A program made the position numbers and the translations under genes. Below are positions 16,635-24,575 of a DNA stretch of 64,000 nt, piece by piece. The stretch comes from CAXBBB01 sp963841855 (GTDB taxonomy: Bacteria > Bacteroidota > Rhodothermia > Rhodothermales > BA12), in NCBI GenBank assembly GCA_963841855.1, contig CAWJEJ010000005.1:124001-188000 (forward strand). Reading direction: 5' to 3'. Every line of letters starts with the position of its first letter. Position 1 is the first letter of the stretch. The notes under the pieces are model-generated. The model worked only from the letters and a program-made list of their open reading frames with translations. It ran no database searches and had not been told where the DNA came from.

Positions 16635-17841
16635 CGGCGTCGAGGTAAGCGGCGAGCGTGCCCATGTCTTTGTCGCCTCGGCCCGAAAGGTTGAGGACGG
16701 CGACTTGTTCGCGGCTCATCGACGGCACCACTTTCTGCATGTGGGCGACCGCGTGGGCAGTTTCGAGGGCGGGAATGATGCCTTCCAGACGCGACAGCAG
16801 CTTGACTCCGGCAACGGCTTCGTCATCGGTAATCGGTTCATACGTGACGCGGCCGATGTCTTTGAGGTGGGCGTGTTCGGGGCCGACTCCGGGATAGTCA
16901 AGTCCGGCAGAGACCGAGTGCGCCAGTTCGACCTGTCCCATCGCGTCTTGGAGCAGAAAACTCATCGCGCCATGAAAGACGCCCGGCTCGCCTTTGGTGA
17001 GCGTCGCCGCGTGGCGTCCCATCAGCCCTTCGCCTGCCGCTTCGGACCCGTACAACTTGACGCTCGCATCGTCGACGAACGGATGGAAGATGCCGACCGC
17101 GTTCGAGCCTCCGCCGACGCACGCGAAGACCGCGTCGGGCGTGGGGCGTCCGACGCGGTCGGTCAACTGCTTGCGCGTCTCGATCCCGATGATCCGGTGG
17201 AAGTTGCGCACCATCATCGGGTACGGATGCGGCCCGACGACCGAGCCGATGATGTAATGTGTCGTGTCGATGTTGCCGACCCAGTCGCGAAACGCCTCGT
17301 TGGTGGCGTCTTTGAGCGTCTTGCTCCCGCTCACAGCCGGAATCACCTCGGCGCCGAGCAGACGCATCCGCAGCACGTTGAGGTGCTGCCGCTCAATGTC
17401 CTCGCTGCCCATGTAGACGACGCATCGGATGCCAAACTTGGCGCAGACCGTCGCCGTCGCTACGCCGTGCTGACCGGCTCCGGTTTCGGCGATAATACGC
17501 TGCTTGCCCATGCGCCGCGCCAGCAGGATCTGTCCGATCGTGTTGTTGATCTTGTGGGCGCCGGTATGGCACAAGTCCTCGCGTTTGAGCCACACCTGAG
17601 CGCCGCCCAGATGCTCGGTCAGGCGCGGCGCGAACGTCAGCGGCGTCGGGCGGCCGACGTAATGGTGGAGCAGGTCGTCGAGTTCGGCGCGGTAATCGAG
17701 ATCCTCCTGGGCGGCGGCGTACTCGCGCGACAGTTCGGCCAGAACCTGAACGATGGTCTCGGGCACGAACGCGCCGCCGAAGCGGCCGAAATGGCCTGTC
17801 GCGTCGGGAGCAGTATAGGGCGGGGCGAGGGTTTGGGGCAT
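16627..17841 (-). CDS. trpB: Tryptophan synthase beta subunit
   Basis: PLP enzyme joining indole and serine to make tryptophan. 404 residues from the ATG at 17841 (MPQTLAPPYTAP); the longer frame to 17868 adds nine unlikely residues. The N-terminus GHFGRFGGAFVPETI, the PLP lysine in HTGAHKINN, ETGAGQHGVA and the GGGSNAVGIFHPFV phosphate loop identify the canonical TrpB1 type that pairs with TrpA, and the two genes overlap. A GSRRGDK-like LSGRGDKDM ending is intact. Confidence 0.97.
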   Translation of the reverse strand: MPQTLAPPYTAPDATGHFGRFGGAFVPETIVQVLAELSREYAAAQEDLDYRAELDDLLHHYVGRPTPLTFAPRLTEHLGGAQVWLKREDLCHTGAHKINNTIGQILLARRMGKQRIIAETGAGQHGVATATVCAKFGIRCVVYMGSEDIERQHLNVLRMRLLGAEVIPAVSGSKTLKDATNEAFRDWVGNIDTTHYIIGSVVGPHPYPMMVRNFHRIIGIETRKQLTDRVGRPTPDAVFACVGGGSNAVGIFHPFVDDASVKLYGSEAAGEGLMGRHAATLTKGEPGVFHGAMSFLLQDAMGQVELAHSVSAGLDYPGVGPEHAHLKDIGRVTYEPITDDEAVAGVKLLSRLEGIIPALETAHAVAHMQKVVPSMSREQVAVLNLSGRGDKDMGTLAAYLDADD

Positions 17842-17898
17842 GGTGGGGTGCGTGAAGCGCCGCTGCATGCAGCGGCGGTACAGGGGTGATCGGCAGGT

Positions 17899-18549
17899 TC
17901 AGGTGTCTTCGTCTTCGATGGCGTCGTGGTAGGCGTCGAAGAAAGCGCCGAGTTTGTCGAAGTCCTTGACGCCCGGCGACGTTTCCACGCTGCTCGAAAG
18001 GTCGAGAGCGAATGGGCGAATCGTTTGGACCGCCTCGCGCACGTTGGTGTCGTTGAGCCCTCCAGCCAGAAAGAGCGGCGCGGAGTCGGCGAGTTCGCGG
18101 GCTAGCCGCCAGTTGAAGCTCTCGCCTGTTCCGCCGTAGAGGCTCGTCGAGTGCGTGTCGAGCAGGAAGTAGTCGACGATGTCGCGGTAGGGCTCCATGA
18201 TGGCGAGCAGCTGTTCGGACGATGCGTCGTGCGAGACGCTGAAGGCTTTGATGACCGGCACAGCGATGGCGGCGCAGGTCTCGGGTGTTTCATGGCCGTG
18301 CAGTTGGGCGATCTGAAACCCTGCTGCCTGGCACGCCTCGTTGACCTCGTCTGCCGTCGCATTGACAAAAACGCCGACGGGCGTCGGGCCGTAGACCCAG
18401 TCGATGATTTCTTTGGCCTTAGCGGGCGTCAGGTAGCGCGGGCTCCCTTCGTACTGAATGAAGCCCAGATAGTCGGCTCCCGCTCCGGCGCAGTAGCGCG
18501 CGTCTTCGAGTTGGGTGATGCCGCAAATTTTTACTTTGGGGTGGGACAA
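17899..18549 (-). CDS. trpF: Phosphoribosylanthranilate isomerase
   Basis: Amadori rearrangement of phosphoribosylanthranilate to CdRP. 216 residues, TIM barrel. Catalytic Cys in VKICGIT at the N-terminus and catalytic Asp in FLLDTHSTSLYGGTGESFNW are both present; phosphate binding by LAGGLNDTNV and LDLSSSVETSPGVKD. Start is TTG at 18549, placing VKICGIT at the usual distance from the N-terminus. It follows trpC by four bases and precedes trpB by 57. Confidence 0.95.
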   Translation of the reverse strand: MSHPKVKICGITQLEDARYCAGAGADYLGFIQYEGSPRYLTPAKAKEIIDWVYGPTPVGVFVNATADEVNEACQAAGFQIAQLHGHETPETCAAIAVPVIKAFSVSHDASSEQLLAIMEPYRDIVDYFLLDTHSTSLYGGTGESFNWRLARELADSAPLFLAGGLNDTNVREAVQTIRPFALDLSSSVETSPGVKDFDKLGAFFDAYHDAIEDEDT

Positions 18550-18553
18550 CGAT

Positions 18554-19381
18554 TCAGGATTCGGATTGGGAAGAGTAGATCAGCGCCTGCGTGCGCTCGC
18601 GCAAATCGCGCAGCGCCTGGCCGGGATCGGCGGCGCGCATGAACGTCTCGCCGATCAGTACGGCGTCGATGCCCTGGGCGTACAGGTCGGCTAGCGTAGC
18701 GGCGTCGCGCAGTCCGCTCTCGGCGACGCGGGCGATGTGGCTAGGAAGGCGCGCGAGGACGCGAGGTGCCCGGTTCACGTCGACCTCGAACGTGCGCAGA
18801 TCGCGGTTGTTGACGCCGGCAACCGTGATCTGATCCACGTTGACGCGGTCCAACTCGGATTCGTCGTGCAACTCGACCAGCGTGCTCAGGCCCAACTCGT
18901 CCGCCGCGGTGAGCAAGTCGGAGAGGTGGAGCGGGTCGAGCGCGGCGACGATCAGCAGGACCGCGTCGGCGCCCCACGCCCGAGCCTCGAAGAGCTGGTA
19001 GGCGTCGACGACAAAATCCTTGCGCAGGATCGGCACGTGCGGTGCAGCGGCGCGGGCCGCAATCAGATCAGCGGGCGATCCGCCGAAGAAGTCAGGTTCG
19101 GTGAGAACCGACAGAGCGGACGCGTGGGCATCGGCGTAGCGTGCGGCATTGTCGGCGGCGCTGTACGGGTCGCGGATGACGCCCTTCGACGGCGATTTGC
19201 GCTTGCTCTCGCAGACGAACGACAACTCGCCCCCCGTATGATCGCGGTGCAGCGCGTGGTGGAGCGACAGCGGCGCGGATCGGTCGCGCGCGTCGGCTTC
19301 GAGGCTGCTAACCGACCGCTCACGCTTGCGGCGGACGACCAGGTTGCGCGTCGACTCGAGGATTTCATCGAGGATCGTCAT
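18554..19381 (-). CDS. trpC: Indole-3-glycerol-phosphate synthase
   Basis: Ring closure of CdRP to indole-3-glycerol phosphate. 275 residues from the ATG at 19381 (MTILDEILEST), which overlaps the trpD stop as ATGA; the longer frame to 19507 runs inside trpD and is rejected. Family motifs: FVCESKRKSPSKG, ILRKDFVVDAYQLFEARAWGADAVLL, TVAGVNNRDLRTFEVD and VAESGL. Monofunctional, not fused to TrpF. Confidence 0.96.
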   Translation of the reverse strand: MTILDEILESTRNLVVRRKRERSVSSLEADARDRSAPLSLHHALHRDHTGGELSFVCESKRKSPSKGVIRDPYSAADNAARYADAHASALSVLTEPDFFGGSPADLIAARAAAPHVPILRKDFVVDAYQLFEARAWGADAVLLIVAALDPLHLSDLLTAADELGLSTLVELHDESELDRVNVDQITVAGVNNRDLRTFEVDVNRAPRVLARLPSHIARVAESGLRDAATLADLYAQGIDAVLIGETFMRAADPGQALRDLRERTQALIYSSQSES

Positions 19382-20430
19382 GCGTCCTGGGTGGCTTCGA
19401 TCAGACGTTTCAACGAGTTGCGTGCACCTCCGCCGTGGACGGACTGCTGAGCGGCGGCGAAAGCCTCTTCGGGTCCGTCGTAACGTCCGCTCGTCCACAA
19501 ACCCCAAGCCGCGTTGCGGAGCGTCGTATCCAAGTGGGCGCCGGACTCTCCGCCCAGTACGCGCGTCACCAACCCGGCGTTCTCGTCCGCCGAGCTGCCT
19601 AGGATGCTTTCGAGCGGCGTCGCGGCCAGGCCGAAGCGGTCGGGAAAAATTGTGTCGTGTGTCACACCGCTCGAGTCGACGAAGAAGGCGTCGGTGGGAG
19701 CAGCGGGGGAGACCTCGTCCAGTCCGTCATGCGCAGCTAGCGTGACGGCGCGGACGGCGCCCAACTCGTGTAGCACCTGAGCCATCCGCTCGGCCGCATC
19801 GCGCGAAAAGGCGCCGACGAGTTGCCGCGCTACGCCCGCCGGGTTGCACAGCGGGCCCAGCACGTTGAAGACCGTCCGCACCGCCAGCGCACGCCGGACC
19901 GGACCCACGTGCCGAACGGCCGGGTGATGAACCGGTGCAAACAGGAACGCGATGCCCACGTCGGCCAGGATGCGCTCGCACTGAGTGGGCGATAGGTCCG
20001 TCCGCACTCCGAGCGATTCGAGCACGTCGGCCGAGCCCGACCGCGACGAAATCGAACGGTTGCCATGCTTGGCGACCGGCACGCCCGCTCCCGCGCACAC
20101 CAGCGCCGCCGTCGTCGAGACGTTGAACGTCCCGCTCCGATCGCCGCCCGTACCGCACACGTCGATGGCGTCATCAGGCGCCTGAATCCGGACCATGTGG
20201 CCCCGCATCGCCTGCACGAAGCCGACCAGCTCGTCGACCGTCTCGCCCCGACTGCGCATCCCGACTAGCAGCGCCGCCGTCTGCATCTCATCGAAGCCGC
20301 CCGCGAGCAGCAACCCCATAAGTTCGGATGCCTGGCCGCGCGAGAATGTCTCGCCCTCCGTCACACGTGCGAGACAATCATGGATCGATTCAGGATCCGT
20401 TATTGCAGGTGTCTGTAACGTGTCACTCAT
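19378..20430 (-). CDS. trpD: Anthranilate phosphoribosyltransferase
   Basis: Transfers phosphoribose from PRPP to anthranilate. 350 residues from the ATG at 20430, which overlaps the trpG stop (ATGA). Motifs VCGTGGDRSGTFNVST (PRPP loop) and VAKHGNRSISSRSGSADVLE are canonical, as is the GRERMFNVLGPL-like RTVFNVLGPLCNPA. Codons 9-12 contain the iterated motif TGCAATAACGG (20407-20397), which uses the rare Ile codon ATA. Confidence 0.96.
   Translation of the reverse strand: MSDTLQTPAITDPESIHDCLARVTEGETFSRGQASELMGLLLAGGFDEMQTAALLVGMRSRGETVDELVGFVQAMRGHMVRIQAPDDAIDVCGTGGDRSGTFNVSTTAALVCAGAGVPVAKHGNRSISSRSGSADVLESLGVRTDLSPTQCERILADVGIAFLFAPVHHPAVRHVGPVRRALAVRTVFNVLGPLCNPAGVARQLVGAFSRDAAERMAQVLHELGAVRAVTLAAHDGLDEVSPAAPTDAFFVDSSGVTHDTIFPDRFGLAATPLESILGSSADENAGLVTRVLGGESGAHLDTTLRNAAWGLWTSGRYDGPEEAFAAAQQSVHGGGARNSLKRLIEATQDA
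20397..20407 (+). repeat. Iterated motif CCGTTATTGCA (site 2, in trpD)
   Basis: Exact 11-mer near the start of trpD; coding strand GCA ATA ACG (Ala-Ile-Thr), same phase as sites 1 and 5. Confidence 0.6.
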
Positions 20431-21017
20431 GTGGCCACCGCGTCCAAAACTCCGCAGCGCGTGAGCCATTCGTCTATCAGCAGCGGCCCGTGTTCGGTTA
20501 GCACGCTTTCGGGGTGAAACTGGACGCCTTCGATGGGCAGCGTCGTGTGTCGCACGCCCATGATGGTGCCGTCCATTGTCCATGCCGTCACGTCGAGTTC
20601 GTCCGGGACCGTCTCGGGTGCAAGCGTCAGGCTGTGGTAGCGCGTAGCCGTCATCGGGGATGGGGCGTGGGCGAAAACGCCACTCTTCTCGTGTAGAACA
20701 TCGCTCGTCTTGCCGTGCATGAGTTCGGGCGCATAGGTAACCGTCGCGCCGAACACCTCGCCGATGGCCTGATGTCCTAGGCAAACTCCTAGAATCGGAA
20801 TCCGGCTGCCTAACTCTTCGATCAGCGCCTTGCTAATACCTGCGTCGGCGGGACGTCCGGGGCCGGGGGAGATGAGGATGCCGGCCGGGTTCAGTTCAGC
20901 CACTTCTTCGACCGTCATCTCGTCGTTGCGGATCACGCGCAGGTCGATGCCATGCTGTCCGATCAGGTGGACGAGATTGTAGGTAAACGAGTCGTAGTTG
21001 TCGACGACGAGGATCAT
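20427..21017 (-). CDS. trpG: Anthranilate synthase component II (glutamine amidotransferase)
   Basis: Supplies ammonia from glutamine to TrpE. 196 residues, class I amidotransferase. It starts MILVVDNYDSFTYNLVHLIG (ATG at 21017). Nucleophile Cys in LGVCLGHQAIG, and the catalytic His and Glu in GVQFHPESVLTEHG. It is probably also the amidotransferase for PabB, since no separate pabA is seen here (inference). A 131-bp gap to trpS holds an 86-bp REP-like palindrome. Confidence 0.95.
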   Translation of the reverse strand: MILVVDNYDSFTYNLVHLIGQHGIDLRVIRNDEMTVEEVAELNPAGILISPGPGRPADAGISKALIEELGSRIPILGVCLGHQAIGEVFGATVTYAPELMHGKTSDVLHEKSGVFAHAPSPMTATRYHSLTLAPETVPDELDVTAWTMDGTIMGVRHTTLPIEGVQFHPESVLTEHGPLLIDEWLTRCGVLDAVAT

Positions 21018-21050
21018 GGCGAGGGAGGGCAACGGAAAGGGCTTCATCGT

Positions 21051-21136
21051 GTCATCGCGAGGACGTAGACCGTAGTGATCTTCTGCGCTTGCAGATAGTA
21101 CGGAGATCGCCACGTCGCAGCGCTCCTCGCGATGAC
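21051..21136 (-). repeat. REP-like palindromic element, copy 1 (between trpS and trpG)
   Basis: The ends GTCATCGCGAGG (21051-21062) and CCTCGCGATGAC (21125-21136) are a perfect 12-bp inverted repeat. The first 48 bases read on the minus strand (from 21134) match copy 2 at 61025-61072 with 43 identities. It lies inside the trp transcript, where REP-type hairpins often stabilise upstream mRNA. Confidence 0.75.
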
Positions 21137-21148
21137 TAATGAGAGGGG

Positions 21149-22153
21149 TCAGTGGGTGCGAACCAAGCCGCAAGCGTCGCGGACTCGGGCCATGATCGGT
21201 TGCGAGCGGGCACGAGCTTTTCGGGCGCCGTCGGCAAGTACGTCGCGGATGTCGTCGGGACGCTGGGCGAGGTCGCGTCGGCGTTCGCGTGCGTCGCCGA
21301 AATAGGCGTCCATCAGGCGTGTCAGCCGGGCTTTGGCGTGGCCGTAGCCGTAGCCTCCGGCGCGGTAGCTCGCGGCGATCTCAGCCTGCTCGTTGGCCGT
21401 CGCGAACAGCTTGATCAGGGCGAAGACGTTGTCGGTGTCCGGGTCTTTGGGATCTTCGAGCGCAGTGGAATCCGTCACGATGCCGCCGATCTTCTTCTTG
21501 AGCGCTTTGCCCTCGTCGAACGGACCGATGGTGTTGCCATAGCTCTTCGACATCTTGCGACCGTCCGTACCGGGGATCGTCGCTACGTCGTCGAGGATGT
21601 GCGGCTCTGGCAGTTCGAAGATCGGGTCGTCCGGGCAGAACGCCTGGTTGAACCGCGCCGCCGCATCTCGGCTGATTTCGAGGTTCTGCTTCTGATCGGC
21701 GCCGACCGGCACGCGCGTGCCGCCATAGATCAGGATGTCGGCGGCCTGCAAAATCGGATAGGTGAACAGGCCCGCGTTGGCCGTCTGCCCGTTGGCGACT
21801 TTGTCCTTGTACGCGACGCCCTTCTCTAGCTGACTGACCGGCGTGAGCGTCAGCAGGATCCACGCCAGTTCGTTGACCTCGGGCACGTCCGACTGCACGA
21901 ATAGCGCCGCCCGCTCGGGGTCGAATCCCAGCGCCAGATAGTCGAGCGCCATCTCATAGGTGTGCGACCGCAACGTCTCTCCGTCGTGGACGCTCGTCAT
22001 CGCGTGGTAGGTGACGAGGAAGAGGTACGTCTCGAACTCCTTGGCCATCGCCAGTTGCTGACGAACGGCGCCGAAATAGTTGCCGATGTGCAGCGCGCCG
22101 GAGGGTTGGATGCCTGATACGACGATTGGATGTTTCGCAGGTGCGTCGGCCAT
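21149..22153 (-). CDS. trpS: Tryptophanyl-tRNA synthetase
   Basis: Charges tRNA-Trp. 334 residues, class I. The HIGH-type signature is in SGALHIGNYFGA and the KMSKS loop in GRKMSKSYGN; IYGGTRVPVGADQKQNLEISRD is the amino-acid/ATP pocket region. The ATG at 22153 is two bases after the preceding stop. The gene lies between trpE and trpG in the trp operon, so its level should follow the attenuator that its own product influences through charged tRNA-Trp. Confidence 0.96.
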   Translation of the reverse strand: MADAPAKHPIVVSGIQPSGALHIGNYFGAVRQQLAMAKEFETYLFLVTYHAMTSVHDGETLRSHTYEMALDYLALGFDPERAALFVQSDVPEVNELAWILLTLTPVSQLEKGVAYKDKVANGQTANAGLFTYPILQAADILIYGGTRVPVGADQKQNLEISRDAAARFNQAFCPDDPIFELPEPHILDDVATIPGTDGRKMSKSYGNTIGPFDEGKALKKKIGGIVTDSTALEDPKDPDTDNVFALIKLFATANEQAEIAASYRAGGYGYGHAKARLTRLMDAYFGDARERRRDLAQRPDDIRDVLADGARKARARSQPIMARVRDACGLVRTH

Positions 22154-22155
22154 CT

Positions 22156-22638
22156 TTAAAACGTGCGGCTCATGTCGTCGAGCGTTTTGAGGCGTTCCTC
22201 GCTGTGCGTCACCAGGTTGCCCAGGATCGCCTGGGTGCGGATCTGGTGGTCGAGTTTGAGGCTGTCGTTCAAGTCCTCGAGGTGCGCCTGTTCGCGGCGC
22301 TGCATCTCGGCCGTGAAGTCGTTGGGCTGAGCGGGCAGTGGGATTTCGCCGGGTTCGATCGACGTGCCGTTATACGCCACTCCACCGCTGCTGAAGATCG
22401 TCTCGTTGAGCTTGCCCACGTCCATGCGGGCAAAACGCTGATCGGCTTTGATGCGGTCGGCAAACGCGAACATGTCAGCGTCTCCAGTCGCGATCAGGCG
22501 CGCCGCGACGGTCTCGTAGCCGTTGTTGAGACGCGTCAGCTGCTCGGCGAGCGGATTGAGGCGGTCGACGGTTTCCTCGCGCGAGAGGGTGCGGAAGAAG
22601 CCGCCTTTCTGGAAGACGATGTCGAACGGACTGGGCAT
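22156..22638 (-). CDS. Uncharacterised protein of the trp operon
   Basis: 160 residues, soluble, mostly helical and charged, with no signal peptide or membrane segment. Helix-forming stretches such as EQLTRLNNGYETVAARLIATGD and EMQRREQAHLEDLNDSLKLDHQ suggest a coiled-coil or helical bundle. I do not recognise the family. It lies between trpE (55 bases upstream) and trpS (2 bases downstream) on the same strand with matching codon use, so it is a genuine operon member; a link to tryptophan is unproven. Confidence 0.75.
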   Translation of the reverse strand: MPSPFDIVFQKGGFFRTLSREETVDRLNPLAEQLTRLNNGYETVAARLIATGDADMFAFADRIKADQRFARMDVGKLNETIFSSGGVAYNGTSIEPGEIPLPAQPNDFTAEMQRREQAHLEDLNDSLKLDHQIRTQAILGNLVTHSEERLKTLDDMSRTF

Positions 22639-22693
22639 GGCAGATGGAGTTGGGCAGACGGGAAAGGTACGGAGCGCGCGGCAGGCTAGCGGG

Positions 22694-24181
22694 TCAAAGC
22701 AGGCGCTCCGAGGCGACTCGAACGGCCGTGCGCAGCGCCTGTGCCTTGCTGACCGTCTCTTCGAACTCGCGGTCCGCGTCGCTGTCGGCTACGATGCCCG
22801 CTCCGGCCTGGATGTGGACGACGCCGTCGCGTACCAGCATCGTCCGAATCGCGATGCACGTGTCGAGGTTGCCGCCCAGGTCGACGTAGCCGACGGCTCC
22901 AGCGTACGTGCCCCGGCGCGTCGGTTCGAGTTCGTCGATGATCTCCATCGCCCGCACCTTGGGCGCGCCGCTCAGCGTTCCAGCCGGGAAGCAGGCGCGC
23001 AGCACGTCGACGGCGTGCAAACCGTCGCGCAGCGTTCCGCTGACCGATGAGACGATGTGCATCACGTGCGAGTAGCGCTCGACGTACGCATACTCGTCGA
23101 CTTCGACCGATCCGTACCGCGACACGCGTCCCACGTCGTTGCGGCCCAGGTCGACTAGCATCAGGTGCTCGGCGCGCTCCTTCTGATCGGCCTGCAAACT
23201 CTGCTCGTGCGCGTCGTCCTCCTCGGGCGTCGCCCCACGCGGACGCGTTCCGGCGATCGGCATCAGCTCAATCCGACTGTCGACGCACCGCACCAACACC
23301 TCGGGCGACGAGCCGACCAACTGGAAATCACCCAGGTCGAGGAAGAACAGGTAGGGCGAGGGGTTGACCTGACGCAGCGCGCGATAGGCGTTGAACGGAT
23401 CGCCCGTCATGCCCAGCGAAAACCGCTGCGAAAGCACGACCTGGAAGATGTCGCCTTCGTAGATGTAGCGTTTGGCCCGCTCGACCGAAGCGGCAAACTG
23501 CTCGCGCGTCAGGTTCGACCGCACCTCGTCCGATGTCAGCGCGACCGCCTCGCCGGGCGACGGCATTGGAGCACGCAGCGCCTGGGCCAGCGACTCGATC
23601 TGCTCGTTTGCCTTGTCGAACGCCGCCACGCCATCCGAACCCGCATCGACGAACGCGTTGGCGAGCAGCACCACCTGCCTGCGCACGTGATCGAAGGCGA
23701 CGAGGTGATCGTACAATCCCCAGACGGCCGTCGGCAGGTCGAGATCGTCGGGCGGCGCGTCGGGCAGGTGTTCGATCAGGCGAACGGTGTCGTAGCCTGC
23801 AAAACCAACGGCGCCGCCGGTCAGTCTGGGCAAACCGGATACGCGGATTTCGCGGTGCGTTGTCGTCCGATGGCGCAGCACTTCGAAAACGTCGCCCTGG
23901 ACGCGTTGCGTTTCACCATTGCGCGTCTCGTCCACGTCGGCGCCATCGGCGGTCAGAACGGCGTAGGGATCGCGGCCTAGAAACGAGTAGCGTGCCACCC
24001 GCTCGCCGCCCTCGACGGACTCAAGCAGAAATGGCAGCCGGGCACCCTCGCGCAAGGCTAGAAACGCCGATACGGGCGTCAGCAGATCGGCCGACAGGCG
24101 CCGAGCGATGGGCACGACGACGGCCTCGTCAGGCGAACGGCGCTCGCGGTCGAGCAGGTCTTGGAAGTCGGATCGGGTCAT
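22694..24181 (-). CDS. trpE: Anthranilate synthase component I
   Basis: Makes anthranilate from chorismate with ammonia from TrpG; first committed step to tryptophan. 495 residues from the ATG at 24181. The N-terminal LLESVEGGERVARYSFLG carries the LLES motif that binds feedback-inhibiting tryptophan, so the enzyme is probably allosterically regulated. Later IYEGDIFQVVLSQRF, MPIAGTRPRG (TrpE-type Ala, against PMKGT in PabB), LVDLGRNDVGRVS and CFPAGTLSGAPKVRAME are canonical. First structural gene of the operon, directly behind a leader peptide and terminator. Confidence 0.97.
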   Translation of the reverse strand: MTRSDFQDLLDRERRSPDEAVVVPIARRLSADLLTPVSAFLALREGARLPFLLESVEGGERVARYSFLGRDPYAVLTADGADVDETRNGETQRVQGDVFEVLRHRTTTHREIRVSGLPRLTGGAVGFAGYDTVRLIEHLPDAPPDDLDLPTAVWGLYDHLVAFDHVRRQVVLLANAFVDAGSDGVAAFDKANEQIESLAQALRAPMPSPGEAVALTSDEVRSNLTREQFAASVERAKRYIYEGDIFQVVLSQRFSLGMTGDPFNAYRALRQVNPSPYLFFLDLGDFQLVGSSPEVLVRCVDSRIELMPIAGTRPRGATPEEDDAHEQSLQADQKERAEHLMLVDLGRNDVGRVSRYGSVEVDEYAYVERYSHVMHIVSSVSGTLRDGLHAVDVLRACFPAGTLSGAPKVRAMEIIDELEPTRRGTYAGAVGYVDLGGNLDTCIAIRTMLVRDGVVHIQAGAGIVADSDADREFEETVSKAQALRTAVRVASERLL

Positions 24182-24193
24182 GCGTAGAAACAG

Positions 24194-24225
24194 AAAACCC
24201 ACCGGACGGCGGGGCGTCGGGCGGG
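24194..24225 (-). terminator. trp attenuator terminator hairpin
   Basis: On the minus strand CCCGCCCGACG (24225-24215) pairs with CGTCCGGTGGG (24208-24198), with one C-C mismatch and one G-T pair, followed at once by TTTT and then CTGTTTCT. The T-tract ends only a few bases before the trpE ATG. Its loop and 3' arm contain CCGCCGT (24212-24206), which is exactly complementary to ACGGCGG (24270-24264) in the leader, giving an alternative antiterminator pairing. Confidence 0.8.
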
Positions 24226-24248
24226 TCGAGTCAGGTCGTGAAGGATCA

Positions 24249-24317
24249 CTAAGCCGCTAGGCTCCGCCGTAGGTCGGGGAGGGGCCACCAGGCGTGAGCG
24301 GTTGAGTGCTGGATCAT
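24249..24317 (-). CDS. trpL: trp operon leader peptide (22 residues, tandem Trp codons)
   Basis: A 23-codon reading frame with ATG at 24317 and TAG ending at 24249. Codons 10 and 11 are TGG TGG (24290-24285), giving HAWWPLPD in the middle of the peptide. The antiterminator strand ACGGCGG starts about 15 bases past the second Trp codon, so a ribosome stalled at Trp leaves it free, while one reaching the stop codon would lie close to it. The terminator hairpin and trpE follow. This is the classic transcription-attenuation geometry of enterobacterial trp leaders. Too short for ordinary gene finders. A TATCTT box sits only 6 bases before the ATG, so the message may be almost leaderless. Confidence 0.8.
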   Translation of the reverse strand: MIQHSTAHAWWPLPDLRRSLAA

Positions 24318-24323
24318 GACCGT

Positions 24324-24354
24324 AAGATAGCGCGCGGCGGGCGGCTCGTGTCAA
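24324..24354 (-). promoter_or_regulatory. trp operon promoter candidate
   Basis: TTGACA at 24354-24349 and TATCTT at 24329-24324 (extended as TATCTTACGG) with a 19-base spacer, slightly long. A start site seven or so bases downstream would fall on or near the leader ATG at 24317. Confidence 0.5.
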
Positions 24355-24494
24355 GCGGCCATCTCGATCTGCGCCGCCGCACACTCCACCACGGACTTGG
24401 CAGCTTCGACAGCCCATTTAAGATCTTCGTCGTCGACCTCGCCCAAATTGCTGGGGTAGCGCGAAAGCACGGCGTGAATCGTGAGGCGATCCAT
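24351..24494 (-). CDS. Possible small protein between mscS and the trp leader
   Basis: 47 residues from the ATG at 24494: acidic and helical (MDRLTIHAVLSRYP, then EDLKWAVEAAKSVV). Third-position composition looks coding. The same frame stays open upstream for 28 more codons to the mscS TGA without another ATG, GTG or TTG, and that part (RIEDELPLDDEQ) also looks protein-like, so the true start may be a rare codon or may be lost. The stop overlaps the trp -35 box. Could be a small conserved gene or a remnant. Confidence 0.35.
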   Translation of the reverse strand: MDRLTIHAVLSRYPSNLGEVDDEDLKWAVEAAKSVVECAAAQIEMAA

Positions 24495-24575
24495 CTGTTC
24501 GTCGTCCAGCGGAAGCTCGTCCTCTATTCGGCCATGGATGCGGGCGTGACAGAGTGTACGCTGACGCGCTGCGTC

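Noticed and set aside
16339..17889. Plus-strand frame of 516 codons opposite trpB
   Set aside because: Antisense shadow; trpB motifs are unmistakable on the other strand.
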